Shown here: positions 25,135-32,826 of the stretch, one piece after another | Numbering within the stretch: position 1 is the stretch's first letter | How the letters are laid out: the number at the start of each line of letters is the position of its first letter | Assembly (NCBI GenBank): GCA_964576265.1 | Contig: CAZNVB010000035.1 | Location: forward strand, 1 to 33,172 | Direction: 5' to 3' | Source: CAZNVB01 sp964576265 | GTDB lineage: Bacteria > Acidobacteriota > Aminicenantia > Aminicenantales > UBA8522 | Length of the DNA stretch: 33,172 nucleotides | Notes under the pieces: model-generated | What the model was told of the DNA's origin: nothing | The model's input: the letters and a program-made list of their open reading frames with translations, nothing else | Databases searched by the model: none | Position numbers and translations under genes: made by a program

Positions 25135-25190
25135 GGGGAAAAAGGGGACAAATCTTAACAATTGATAATTTCGGATGTCCCCTCTCTAGG
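25135..25190. repeat. REP/RAYT-like small inverted-repeat element
   Basis: Perfect 8-bp arms AGGGGACA (25144-25151) and TGTCCCCT (25177-25184) enclose an AT-rich, partly palindromic core centred on CAATTG. The run of A and G on the left (AAAAGGGGGAAAAAGGGG) and the GGGGACA arms recall, from memory, short palindromes associated with REP-type tyrosine transposases. No transposase gene is in the window, and no second copy was found here. It lies 5 bp behind the MFS stop and could also end that transcript, although there is no T-tract. Confidence 0.5.
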
Positions 25191-25237
25191 GAGTTAAGGG
25201 CAGGACTCTCGCCGGAGAATTCCCGCCTTCCGGATCA

Positions 25238-26014
25238 TCAGGACGACCTCCGGTTGACGAGCGACGTCGAGGCCTGATCGGTGGGCATCACGACGATCTC
25301 GCTGATATCCACATGAGGGGGACGGGTGGCGCAGTAGACGACGGCTTCGGCGATGTCGTCGGGCGAGAGAGGAGTGTACCCCTGATAGACTTTTTTCGCC
25401 CGCTCGGTGTCGCCACGAAATCGGACAAGGCTGAACTCGGTCTCGACCAGCCCGGGATCGACGTTGCTGACCCTCAAGCCCGTGCCCAGAAGATCAATCC
25501 TCATGGCCTTGGAAAGCGCCCGAACGGCAAATTTCGTCGCGCAATAAACATTGCCGTTCGGATAGACCTCGTGGCCGGCGATCGAGCCGATGTTGATGAC
25601 GTGCCCCCTCCCCCTTTTCACCATATCGGGGATGACGGCCCGGCTGACGTAGAGAAGACCTTTGATATTGGTATCGATCATCTCTTCCCAATCGTCGATT
25701 TTTCCCTCGTGAAGTTTATCCAACCCTCGGCTGAGACCGGCATTATTGATCAGGATATCAATCTCCCGCCACTCCGGCGGAAGCCCGGCGATCGCGCTCT
25801 CTACAGAAGTCTGATCTCGCACGTCAAGCTCGAGAAGAAAAGAGGGAGTGTCTGCGGAGCGTTCCAGCTCTGCCGACAGCTCTTCCAGGCGGGATCGCCG
25901 CCGTGCAGTCAGGATAAGTTTTGCCTTCTGGCGGGCAAAGGCCCGGGCGCACGATGCGCCGATCCCCGAGCTTGCGCCGGTGATAAAAACGACCTTGTTT
26001 GACAATGTCGCCAT
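25238..26014 (-). CDS. ydfG: YdfG-type SDR: NADP-dependent 3-hydroxy acid / serine dehydrogenase
   Basis: A 258-residue classical SDR strongly resembling E. coli YdfG, which oxidises L-serine, allo-threonine and related 3-hydroxy acids and reduces malonic semialdehyde. Cofactor motif TGASSGIG is at 12-19 with the ARRRSR segment for NADP preference, NNAG at 90-93, and the triad S144, Y157, K161. The DWEEMIDTNIKGL and VDPGLVETEFSLVRFRGD blocks are YdfG hallmarks. I chose the ATG at 26014 because GAGGAG lies upstream; an in-frame ATG at 26065 gives an unneeded extension. It is divergent from threonine dehydrogenase, which fits a hydroxy-amino-acid theme. Exact substrate not proven. Confidence 0.9.
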   Translation of the reverse strand: MATLSNKVVFITGASSGIGASCARAFARQKAKLILTARRRSRLEELSAELERSADTPSFLLELDVRDQTSVESAIAGLPPEWREIDILINNAGLSRGLDKLHEGKIDDWEEMIDTNIKGLLYVSRAVIPDMVKRGRGHVINIGSIAGHEVYPNGNVYCATKFAVRALSKAMRIDLLGTGLRVSNVDPGLVETEFSLVRFRGDTERAKKVYQGYTPLSPDDIAEAVVYCATRPPHVDISEIVVMPTDQASTSLVNRRSS

Positions 26015-26090
26015 TTTGTTGAACTCCTCACTAAACTCATGAAGGGGGAAGGATAAAGAACTCAAGGAGCGCTGTCAAACCGAATGGCTA

Positions 26091-26119
26091 TTGTCTTGGG
26101 TGAGGTCCTATGTTATATC
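26091..26119 (+). promoter_or_regulatory. Candidate promoter of the threonine dehydrogenase gene
   Basis: TTGTCT (26091-26096), a 17-nt spacer and TATATC (26114-26119), each a 4/6 match, about 50 nt ahead of the chosen start at 26171. Confidence 0.4.
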
Positions 26120-26170
26120 TATCCCTCTCTTAGATTACCCCAAGATACATCTCTTGCCGGAGGACGTTCG

Positions 26171-27139
26171 ATGGCGCGGGAAATGAAAAGAATTTTGGTG
26201 ACAGGCGCTGCGGGCCAGATCGGTACCGAACTGACTCGGGCTCTGCGCAGGAAATATGGCAGCGACAACGTCCTAGCCAGCGACATTAAAGCGGCAATCG
26301 ACTCCCAGCTCCGCGAATCGGGTCCCTATGAAACCGTCAACGTCTTGGACCCCGAGAGCATCGACGGGGCCGTCCGGAAGTTCGATGTCGATACCATTTA
26401 CCACCTGGCCGCCATCCTCTCGGCAAGCGGCGAGAAGAACCCTCAACTCGCCTGGCAGGTCAACCTCAACGGGACTTTTCACGTCCTCGAAGCAGCCCGC
26501 AGACACAGGATAAGCCGCGTTTTCTGCCCCAGCTCGATCGCCGTCTTTGGTCCTGAGACGCCGCGCCTGAATACACCGAACGAAACGATTCTCAAGCCCA
26601 AGACGATCTATGGATTGACCAAAGTCGCGGGCGAGCTTCTCGGCGATTACTATGTCCGGCGGTTCGGTCTCGATGTCCGCGGCTGCCGTTATCCTGGCAT
26701 CATCAGCTACGAGGCACCGCCAGGCGGAGGGACGACGGACTATGCCGTCGCCATCTTCTTCGAGGCGGTGAAGCGGAAGAAATATACCTGCTTTCTCAAC
26801 GAAAGCACCCGGCTACCCATGATGTATATGCCCGACTGCCTGAAGGCGACGATCGAGCTGATGGAAGCGGATTTCTCAAAACTCAAGCACCATACAGATT
26901 TCAATGTCGCCTCGATGAGCTTCAGCGCCGGGGAGCTGGCCGCCGAGATCAAGAAGCACATTCCGGAATTTGAGATCGTCTATCAGCCGGATGAACGCCA
27001 GGCCATCGCCGATTCCTGGCCGGAGTCGATCGACGACTCTGCGGCCCGCGAAGAATGGGGCTGGAAGCCCGATTACGACCTGGCCAGAATGACCGAAGAC
27101 ATGATCTCCGTTCTCAGGGAGCGTTATCCCGCCGCTTGA
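26171..27139 (+). CDS. tdh: L-threonine 3-dehydrogenase, SDR (epimerase-like) type
   Basis: A 322-residue extended SDR. It resembles the short-chain threonine dehydrogenases of animals and Flavobacterium, not the zinc enzyme of E. coli: NAD motif TGAAGQIG at 11-18, PSSIAVFGP around S121/S122, Y147-x3-K151 (YGLTK), and the family-specific RYPGIISYEAPPGGGTTDYAV (173-193) and TRLPMMYMPDC segments. It should oxidise L-threonine to 2-amino-3-oxobutyrate, the substrate of Kbl. GGAGGA lies six bases ahead of the ATG at 26171; an upstream ATG at 26084 precedes the promoter and is rejected. A UDP-sugar epimerase is the alternative but lacks the GGGTTDYAV block. Confidence 0.9.
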   Translation: MAREMKRILVTGAAGQIGTELTRALRRKYGSDNVLASDIKAAIDSQLRESGPYETVNVLDPESIDGAVRKFDVDTIYHLAAILSASGEKNPQLAWQVNLNGTFHVLEAARRHRISRVFCPSSIAVFGPETPRLNTPNETILKPKTIYGLTKVAGELLGDYYVRRFGLDVRGCRYPGIISYEAPPGGGTTDYAVAIFFEAVKRKKYTCFLNESTRLPMMYMPDCLKATIELMEADFSKLKHHTDFNVASMSFSAGELAAEIKKHIPEFEIVYQPDERQAIADSWPESIDDSAAREEWGWKPDYDLARMTEDMISVLRERYPAA

Positions 27140-27142
27140 CTC

Positions 27143-27170
27143 TTGAAAAGGGAGCCAACTTTGTGATAAT
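27143..27170 (+). promoter_or_regulatory. Promoter of the DUF1028 gene
   Basis: TTGAAA (27143-27148), a 16-nt spacer and GATAAT (27165-27170), both 5/6 matches. The expected leader of about 14 nt contains GGAGG at 27180-27184. The promoter starts 4 bp after the tdh stop, so the gene need not depend on tdh transcription. Confidence 0.55.
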
Positions 27171-27190
27171 GGCCAATCCGGAGGATTCAC

Positions 27191-28183
27191 ATGAAAAAAG
27201 GGCGTTGCTTTTTAACAATCCTGGTCATGCTTTTTCCGCTTCGTGTCGCCGCGGGGGCCTCCCGTCCCACCCACACCTATTCGATTATCGCCCTAGACAG
27301 AGAAACTGGAGAGCTGGGGGCCGCCGTTCAGTCACACTGGTTTTCCGTCGGCTCTCTCGTTCCCTGGGTCGAAGCCGGAGTCGGAGCCGTCTGCACTCAG
27401 TCCTTTGTCGAAGCCTCCTACGGACCGCTCGGCCTGGAGTTGATGAGAGCGGGAAAAAGCGCTGAAGAAGCCCTGGCCGGACTCCTCAAAACCGACAAAT
27501 TCGAATCCGTGCGCCAGGTGGCGATGATCGATATCTCGGGCCGAGCCGCCGCCCACACGGGAAAAAACTGCATTCCCGAGGCCGGCCATTTGGTCGGCGA
27601 AGGCTTTTCCTGTCAAGCCAACTTGATGCTCAAAAACACCGTCTGGAAGGCGATGGCCGGAGCATTTGAGAGCACAAAAGGTGAGCTTGTCGACCGCTTG
27701 ATGGCCGCGCTCGAGGCGGCCGAGGCTGAAGGCGGAGACATCCGGGGAAAGCAGTCGGCGGCCATCATCGTCGTCAAGGGCAAGAGTTCGGGTGTTTGGT
27801 GGAAGGACAGAATTTACGACCTTCGGGTCGAGGACAGCCCAGAGCCTCTGACGGAACTCAGACGCCTCATCCGGCTGAACAAAGCCTATCATTTCATGAA
27901 TAAAGGAGACGAGTTGCTCACGGAGAACAAAGTGCAAGAGGCCGTGGAATCGTACGTCAAGGCCATGGAGATGTTCCCCGATAACGCCGAAATGATCTTC
28001 TGGCCGGCGGTGACGCTCGCCTCTTCCGGTCGGGTCGAAGAAAGCCTGCCCCTTTTCCGGAAGGCTTTTGCCTTGAATGAGAACTGGCGGATTTTGGTTC
28101 CCCGCCTGCCTCAGGTCGGCCAACTGCCGAAAGATCGAGTCCTGTTGAAGAAAATCCTCAGCCAGGCGCCGCCAAAAAAATGA
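27191..28183 (+). CDS. Secreted DUF1028 protein with C-terminal TPR-like region
   Basis: A 330-residue protein with a signal peptide (residues 1 to about 22, MKKGRC, hydrophobic core, VAAGA). The DUF1028 domain spans about 25-225: THTYSIIALDRETGELGAAVQSHWFSVG, then VVTQS-like AVCTQSFVEASYGPLGLELM, a HTGKNC segment, GEGFSCQANLM and GGDIRGKQSAAIIV. The domain has an Ntn-hydrolase-like sequence pattern but no confirmed reaction. From about 235 the chain is helical and reads as two TPR-like repeats (NKAYHFMNKGDELLTENKVQEA, then PDNAEMIFWPAVTLASSGRVEESLPLF). It probably acts in the periplasm, perhaps on peptides or glycopeptides. A strong GGAGG marks the start. Confidence 0.88.
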   Translation: MKKGRCFLTILVMLFPLRVAAGASRPTHTYSIIALDRETGELGAAVQSHWFSVGSLVPWVEAGVGAVCTQSFVEASYGPLGLELMRAGKSAEEALAGLLKTDKFESVRQVAMIDISGRAAAHTGKNCIPEAGHLVGEGFSCQANLMLKNTVWKAMAGAFESTKGELVDRLMAALEAAEAEGGDIRGKQSAAIIVVKGKSSGVWWKDRIYDLRVEDSPEPLTELRRLIRLNKAYHFMNKGDELLTENKVQEAVESYVKAMEMFPDNAEMIFWPAVTLASSGRVEESLPLFRKAFALNENWRILVPRLPQVGQLPKDRVLLKKILSQAPPKK

Positions 28184-28309
28184 ACCCGACCGCGAGTGTT
28201 CTTACTCGAAGGCTTCGAAAAGCCGGCTTCCGGCCATCACAAAAATCGACGGCCGCATTCTCTTCCCCATTCCGAGAAAGCCGTCGCGCGCTGACATTGA
28301 AACCTCGAT

Positions 28310-28336
28310 CGGCCGCGTCGGAAGCGGCCGCTTTTT
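28310..28336 (+). terminator. Rho-independent terminator of the DUF1028 transcript
   Basis: Stem CGGCCGC (28310-28316), a 7-nt loop, GCGGCCG (28324-28330), then CTTTTT. It is 127 bp behind the DUF1028 stop. Its T-run is shared with the -35 of the next promoter. Smaller nested hairpins occur at 28211-28234. Confidence 0.72.
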
Positions 28337-28363
28337 GACTGCCTTCCGGACCTATGATATAAA
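28335..28363 (+). promoter_or_regulatory. Near-consensus promoter of the GH109 gene
   Basis: TTGACT (28335-28340), a 17-nt spacer and TATAAA (28358-28363), each 5/6, starting inside the T-tract of the preceding terminator. The leader is about 50 nt. Confidence 0.7.
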
Positions 28364-28420
28364 CTTTTGCCTGGCTGAATTAGACTTCTTGGCAATAGCT
28401 TTGAACTCTGAGGAGGAACG

Positions 28421-29812
28421 ATGACCGAGAAATCCAGAATGCCTCTCCGCCGTCGGGATTTTTTGAAAATCGGGGCGGCGGCCGGAATCGCGGCCGCCCT
28501 AGAAAAATCTGTGCCGGCAGCACGAGCGTCTGGCCCGAACCAAGAGGCTTCCTTGGGCAAGACGACCGCTCCGCTCATCGAGTTCAAGGTTCCACCGATC
28601 GACCCGGTCCGGATCGGCTTCGTCGGCGTCGGAGGAATGGGCTCCGCCCATGTCCGGAATTTCATGAAAATCGAAGGCGTTGAAATCAAAGCGGTCTGCG
28701 ATATCGTCGAGGAAAAGGTCGCCAGGATCCAGCAATGGTGCGTCGAGGCCGGACGCCCCAAGCCTGAGGGATATTCCCGCGGCGACTGGGACTTCAAACG
28801 CCTCTGCGAGCGCGATGACCTCGACCTCGTCTTCACGGCCACTCCCTGGGAATGGCATGTCCCCGTCTGCCTGGCGGCCATGGAAGCGGGAAAGCACGCC
28901 GCGACCGAAGTCCCCGCCGCCTATACGATCGATGATTGCTGGGCTCTTGTCGAAACGGCGGAGAAGACGCGCCGCCACTGCATCATGATGGAAAACTGCT
29001 GCTACGACCGACCGGAGATGCTCTGCCTCAACCTGGTGAAAAAAGGTCTTCTCGGCGAAATCTTTCACGCCGAGGCCGGCTACCTTCACGATCTCCGCGA
29101 GGTCAAGTTCAGCGGCCGCGGAGAAGCTCTCTGGAGGCCCCAGCATTCCATCCGCCGCAACGGCAACCTCTACCCGACCCACGGCCTCGGCCCGGTCAGC
29201 CAGTGCATGGACATCAACCGCGGCGACCGTTTTGATTACCTGGTCTCGGTCAGCAGCAAGTCGATGGGGCTCAATCTTTACTGCGCCCGGAAGTTCGGAC
29301 CGGAAAGCCCTGAGGCCAAGCAAAAATACGCTCTCGGCGATGTCAATGTCAGCCTGATTCAAACGGTCAACGGGAAGGTCATCACCCTTTATCATGACAC
29401 GTCTTCACCCCGTCCCTACAGCCGCATCCATATCGTCCAGGGAACGAAAGGGCTGTTTGAAAAATGGCCGGATCGAGTCTACATTGAGGGACGAAGCCCG
29501 TTCGACGAATGGGAGACGCTCGAAAGCTATTATCTCGAGTTTGACCACCCTGTGTGGAAGCAGCTCGAAGAGCGATCCAAGGGAGCCGGACACGGCGGGA
29601 TGGATTTCATCGAGGATTACCGCTTGATCGAAGCCCTGCGCCAGGGACGGCCGCTCGACATGGACGTCTATGACGCGGTCTCCTGGAGCGTGGTCACACC
29701 GCTCAGCGAAAAATCCGTCGCCGGCCGCGGCGCGCCGATGGATTTTCCGGATTTTACCCGCGGCGGTTGGAAAACCGCGCGGCCCCTCCATGTCATGGAA
29801 GTCAGCGGATGA
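28421..29812 (+). CDS. GH109-family glycosidase (alpha-N-acetylgalactosaminidase-like), Tat-exported
   Basis: A 463-residue Gfo/Idh/MocA-fold protein. The Tat signal is RRRDFLK at 10-16 with a hydrophobic stretch after it. The NAD-binding motif GFVGVGGMG is at 66-74. The GH109 pattern is clear downstream: MMENCCYDRPEMLCLNLVKKGLLGE, YLHDLRE, PTHGLGPVSQ and the C-terminal HGGMDFIEDYRLI, LDMDVYDAVSWS and FPDFTRGGW blocks. GH109 enzymes use tightly bound NAD to cleave alpha-N-acetylgalactosamine from glycans. Tat export fits folding with the cofactor before secretion. AGGAGG precedes the ATG. Its tail overlaps the convergent ABC ATPase gene by 11 bp. A different hexosamine specificity is possible. 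Confidence 0.9.
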   Translation: MTEKSRMPLRRRDFLKIGAAAGIAAALEKSVPAARASGPNQEASLGKTTAPLIEFKVPPIDPVRIGFVGVGGMGSAHVRNFMKIEGVEIKAVCDIVEEKVARIQQWCVEAGRPKPEGYSRGDWDFKRLCERDDLDLVFTATPWEWHVPVCLAAMEAGKHAATEVPAAYTIDDCWALVETAEKTRRHCIMMENCCYDRPEMLCLNLVKKGLLGEIFHAEAGYLHDLREVKFSGRGEALWRPQHSIRRNGNLYPTHGLGPVSQCMDINRGDRFDYLVSVSSKSMGLNLYCARKFGPESPEAKQKYALGDVNVSLIQTVNGKVITLYHDTSSPRPYSRIHIVQGTKGLFEKWPDRVYIEGRSPFDEWETLESYYLEFDHPVWKQLEERSKGAGHGGMDFIEDYRLIEALRQGRPLDMDVYDAVSWSVVTPLSEKSVAGRGAPMDFPDFTRGGWKTARPLHVMEVSG

Positions 29813-30560
29813 CGACTTTGCGGCCGTCCCAGTCAATCACCCGGATCTTCATCTCATAGACGTTTTCCAGCAAGCGGGCCTCGAAGATTTCCGCCGGCGG
29901 GCCGGAAGCGACGATTTTCCCTTGTTTCATGAAGACCAGCACGTCAGAATACACGACCGCCATTTCCAGGCTGTGGAGCGCGACAAGAATCGTCTTTTTT
30001 CTCTCTCCGGCCAGCTTGCGCACGAGATTCAGGACCTCGGTTTCGTGCTTGGGATCCAGAAACGTTGTCGGCTCGTCCATGAGAAGGATATCCGAGTTTT
30101 GAGCCAGAGCCCTGGCGATAAGGACGAGCCTCCGTTCTCCGCTGCTCAGCTCGCCGATCGACCGCTCGGCGAAACGCCGCAGGCCGACATAGTCGAGGGC
30201 TTCATTCGCCGCCGCAAAATCCTGCTTCGACGGAAGAGCAAACGGCGAAAGATAGCCGGCCCGTCCCATCAGGACAAAATCGCCGACGGAGTAATTGAAG
30301 GCGCTATCCTGTTCCTGCGGAACATAAGAGATCAGCCGCGCCCGTTCCCGGGCCTTAAGGACAGCCAAGTCTTGGCCGTCGATCATCACGGCATTCTTTG
30401 GAATCGAAAGAACCGCCCCCAAACACTTGAGGAAAGTCGTCTTCCCCGCTCCGTTCGGCCCGACAATGACCGTGACCTTGCCGCTGTCAAAGGAGAAGTC
30501 AGAAACCTCAAGGGAAAAATTTTTATGGGAAAAGACCAGATCCTTGACCCGAATGCTCAC
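29802..30560 (-). CDS. ABC importer ATPase (FecE/BtuD type)
   Basis: A 252-residue ATPase of the siderophore/cobalamin importer class. Walker A is GPNGAGKT at 34-41, Q-loop about residue 82 (YVPQEQDS), signature LSSGER at 138-143, Walker B ILLMDEPT at 158-165 and the switch H196. The start overlaps the permease stop by 4 nt (ATGA), as expected for a coupled operon. It energises uptake from the cytosolic side. Sequence alone does not separate vitamin B12 from ferric-siderophore or haem import. Confidence 0.93.
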   Translation of the reverse strand: MSIRVKDLVFSHKNFSLEVSDFSFDSGKVTVIVGPNGAGKTTFLKCLGAVLSIPKNAVMIDGQDLAVLKARERARLISYVPQEQDSAFNYSVGDFVLMGRAGYLSPFALPSKQDFAAANEALDYVGLRRFAERSIGELSSGERRLVLIARALAQNSDILLMDEPTTFLDPKHETEVLNLVRKLAGERKKTILVALHSLEMAVVYSDVLVFMKQGKIVASGPPAEIFEARLLENVYEMKIRVIDWDGRKVVIR

Positions 30561-31576
30561 AGCCAGACCTTTTTCGTTTTTTTCAAAAGCAGAAGAAAGA
30601 GGGGGATTCCGACCAGGCTGGTGAAGATGCCGATCGGAATCTCAAAGGACGAGAGTCCGCGGATGAGGTCATCAGCCACCAGCATCACACTCGCTCCCAT
30701 AACGGCCGACATGGGGATGACACGCCGGTTATCCACTCCGAACATCAGCCGGACGAGGTGCGGGATAATGAACCCGATCCAGCCGATGATCCCGACGACG
30801 GATGTTCCGGCGGCAGTCACCAGCGTGGCGGCGCCGATGACCAAGAGCTTCTCGCGCCGAAGGTGGATCCCGAGAGACCTGGCCTCTTCATCGCTCAAGG
30901 AAAGGACGTTCAAACGCCAGCGCAGGAGAAGGAGAACCGACAGGCCGACGCCGATCAGGGGGAGGGAAATCGACAGGTCTTTCCAGGAAGCAAGCGAGAG
31001 ACTGCCCATGAGCCAGAAAAAAAGAGACTGAAGGACGTAGGGGCTGGCAAAAAACTCGACCAGAGAGAGAAGAGCGGAGAAAAACGCCGTGACGATGATC
31101 CCGGTCAACAAAAGAGAGATGAAATGAGACTCTGTCCGTCCCGAAATCAGGAGCACGGCTCCGACCGCAAGAAGGGCGAAGAAGAAGGCGGCGATTTGGG
31201 GAGGAAATGCGCGGCCGAGAAAGACGAGCGAGAGGGCCGCTCCGAACGCCGCGCCCGAAGAGATTCCGAGAATATATTCGTTGACCAGCGGATTCTTGAA
31301 CAACGCCTGAAGAGAAGCGCCGGAGACGGAGAGAGCAGCCCCGATCGCCATAGCAAGCAGCAGCCGGGGAATCCGGATCCGGAAGAGGATATCTCTGTAG
31401 GGGGCGATCAAATCTTGCCGAGAGTGAGGATGCCATACTGAGGCGATCGTCCTGATCACTTTTCCGGGGGAAATGTCATAGGTCCCGATGGCCAATGAAA
31501 AAAGAAAAAGAATGAACGGCAGGGAAAGAATGACGATGGTCAGAATTTTCTGGCGGCTATTTGCTTGTCCACTCAT
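30557..31576 (-). CDS. ABC importer permease (FecCD/BtuC family)
   Basis: A 339-residue permease with about ten membrane spans. Family features are IRIPRLLLAMAIGAALSVSGASLQALFKNPLVNEYILGISSGAAFGAAL (about 67-115), GIHLRREKL, and GIIGWIGFIIPHLVRLMFGVDNRRVIP (the BtuD-contacting loop region). A TTG at 31585 would add three residues; I prefer ATG at 31576. Either way the gene overlaps the end of the binding-protein gene, consistent with translational coupling. It probably works as a homodimer with the ATPase encoded downstream. Confidence 0.93.
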   Translation of the reverse strand: MSGQANSRQKILTIVILSLPFILFLFSLAIGTYDISPGKVIRTIASVWHPHSRQDLIAPYRDILFRIRIPRLLLAMAIGAALSVSGASLQALFKNPLVNEYILGISSGAAFGAALSLVFLGRAFPPQIAAFFFALLAVGAVLLISGRTESHFISLLLTGIIVTAFFSALLSLVEFFASPYVLQSLFFWLMGSLSLASWKDLSISLPLIGVGLSVLLLLRWRLNVLSLSDEEARSLGIHLRREKLLVIGAATLVTAAGTSVVGIIGWIGFIIPHLVRLMFGVDNRRVIPMSAVMGASVMLVADDLIRGLSSFEIPIGIFTSLVGIPLFLLLLKKTKKVWL

Positions 31577-32648
31577 CGAATTCAAGGATTTTCATCAGGG
31601 CGCGGAAAATGCCTGTCCGGCCGTAAAACTTTTCATAGATCGCCTCGCCTTCTCGCCCGAGATCTAATGCCGAGAACTTCTCGGGATGAAAAAGCCTGGC
31701 CAGGTAAAGCGTTTCGACCAGCACACCGGCTGGGTCCCACCAATACCAGAAGCCCAGAGTATAGTGAACCTGCCGATCTTTGATGGCCCGGACGGAGCCC
31801 AGACGCCGGTCGGCGAGGATTCCTTCGACTGTGACTCGGCGTTCTCGCGGCGGATAACTCCCGTGAATCAGGATGACGTCCGGGTTCCATTTGATGATTT
31901 GCTCGAGATTGATGACCGCACTGGCAGTTCCAAGCCGTGACGGAAGCAGGCGATCGGCAACGTTTTGGCCGCCCGCGACGGTCACCGGATCGTAAAAAAC
32001 AGGCGTCCGAATCAGGGAGGACCAGAACGCCAGGTAGGTCTTCGGTCTTTCCGTTTCCTCGAGCGCCCCGATGGTCTCTGAGATGACGCGGACTTTCTCG
32101 CGGAAATAATGGACGAGCTCCCGGGCGCGTTCTTCCTTGCCGACAAGTCGGCCGACGAGCTCCAGTTCCTCGAGAAGGCCGCTGAAGCGGCCCATGGAGG
32201 CGAGGGCCGCGACCGGAATTCCGAGACTGCGTTCGATCGCATCCGGAACCTGTTGCTCTGTCGGCGAAAGAAAAATTAGGTCCGGGGCAAGCCGGGCGAT
32301 CATCTCCTTGTTTACGCTTCCGTCAGGCTGAGAGACGACAGGAAGGTCCGCGCCGGCTGGATGGATGAGCTTGAAGAGGTGATCGTTGCGATGGATGAAA
32401 TAATCCACTCCGACCAGTCGATCGGCCGCTCCGAGAGCGAGGAGGAGACGGGTGATCTCCGGCTGAAGGGAGAGAATGTGCTCCGCCCGGGCCGGGATGA
32501 CGATCGATCTTTGGAGTTGATCCTTCAGGAGAAATTCCTGCTTTTGCCCGGTGGCGGAGTCTGGAAACAGGCCGAGGCTCAAGACGGTAAAGAACATAAA
32601 ACCGAACCATCCGGTCCGCTGGTTGAAGTTTTGTTTTCGACTCGTCAT
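31557..32648 (-). CDS. Periplasmic binding protein of the B12/iron-siderophore importer
   Basis: A 363-residue class III solute-binding protein. Residues 1 to about 35 form a signal peptide (basic start, hydrophobic FMFFTVLSLGLF, then ATGQ); no lipobox cysteine is seen. Two lobes follow, with RAEHILSLQPEITRLLLALGAADRLVGVD and LAPDLIFLSPTEQQ in the first and KWNPDVILIHGSYPP and YTLGFWYWWDPAGVLVETLYLA in the second, joined by a long helix. This is the BtuF/FepB fold. The gene leads the import operon. No Shine-Dalgarno is evident and the predicted leader is about 16 nt. Substrate cannot be fixed; B12 is attractive because a B12-type radical SAM enzyme lies in the same region. Confidence 0.9.
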   Translation of the reverse strand: MTSRKQNFNQRTGWFGFMFFTVLSLGLFPDSATGQKQEFLLKDQLQRSIVIPARAEHILSLQPEITRLLLALGAADRLVGVDYFIHRNDHLFKLIHPAGADLPVVSQPDGSVNKEMIARLAPDLIFLSPTEQQVPDAIERSLGIPVAALASMGRFSGLLEELELVGRLVGKEERARELVHYFREKVRVISETIGALEETERPKTYLAFWSSLIRTPVFYDPVTVAGGQNVADRLLPSRLGTASAVINLEQIIKWNPDVILIHGSYPPRERRVTVEGILADRRLGSVRAIKDRQVHYTLGFWYWWDPAGVLVETLYLARLFHPEKFSALDLGREGEAIYEKFYGRTGIFRALMKILEFDEWTSK

Positions 32649-32670
32649 CGCTTTTCGGTAGGGAGTGCTT

Positions 32671-32699
32671 ATTATAAGTCATCCGGTGCGAAAGGCCAA
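32671..32699 (-). promoter_or_regulatory. Promoter of the ABC importer operon
   Basis: On the minus strand there is TTGGCC (32694-32699, 4/6), a 17-nt spacer and a perfect TATAAT (32671-32676). The transcript would start near 32664, leaving about 16 nt before the ATG, too little for a cobalamin riboswitch. Confidence 0.6.
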
Positions 32700-32743
32700 C
32701 ATGAGGCGGGATCTCGCTCTCATCGAGCATCAATGGAAAATTC

Positions 32744-32787
32744 TCCCGGACTGACCTGGAGCCTTCTCAGTCTGGGAAGATTTTTTT
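32744..32787. terminator. Hairpin terminator, possibly bidirectional, behind the CBM9-like gene
   Basis: TCCCGGACTGA (32744-32754) pairs with TCAGTCTGGGA (32767-32777) with a single mismatch and a 12-nt loop. Seven T follow on the plus strand (32781-32787). In minus-strand reading, the direction of the CBM9-like gene ending at 32827, the hairpin is followed by only four T. Confidence 0.5.
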
Positions 32788-32826
32788 CCTGGGGATTTCA
32801 GAACGGGCTTTTAGAGGACGAGAAAA

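Noticed and set aside
32649..32826. Cobalamin riboswitch upstream of the importer genes
   Set aside because: No B12-box or the other conserved riboswitch blocks were found, and the promoter leaves only about 16 nt of leader.
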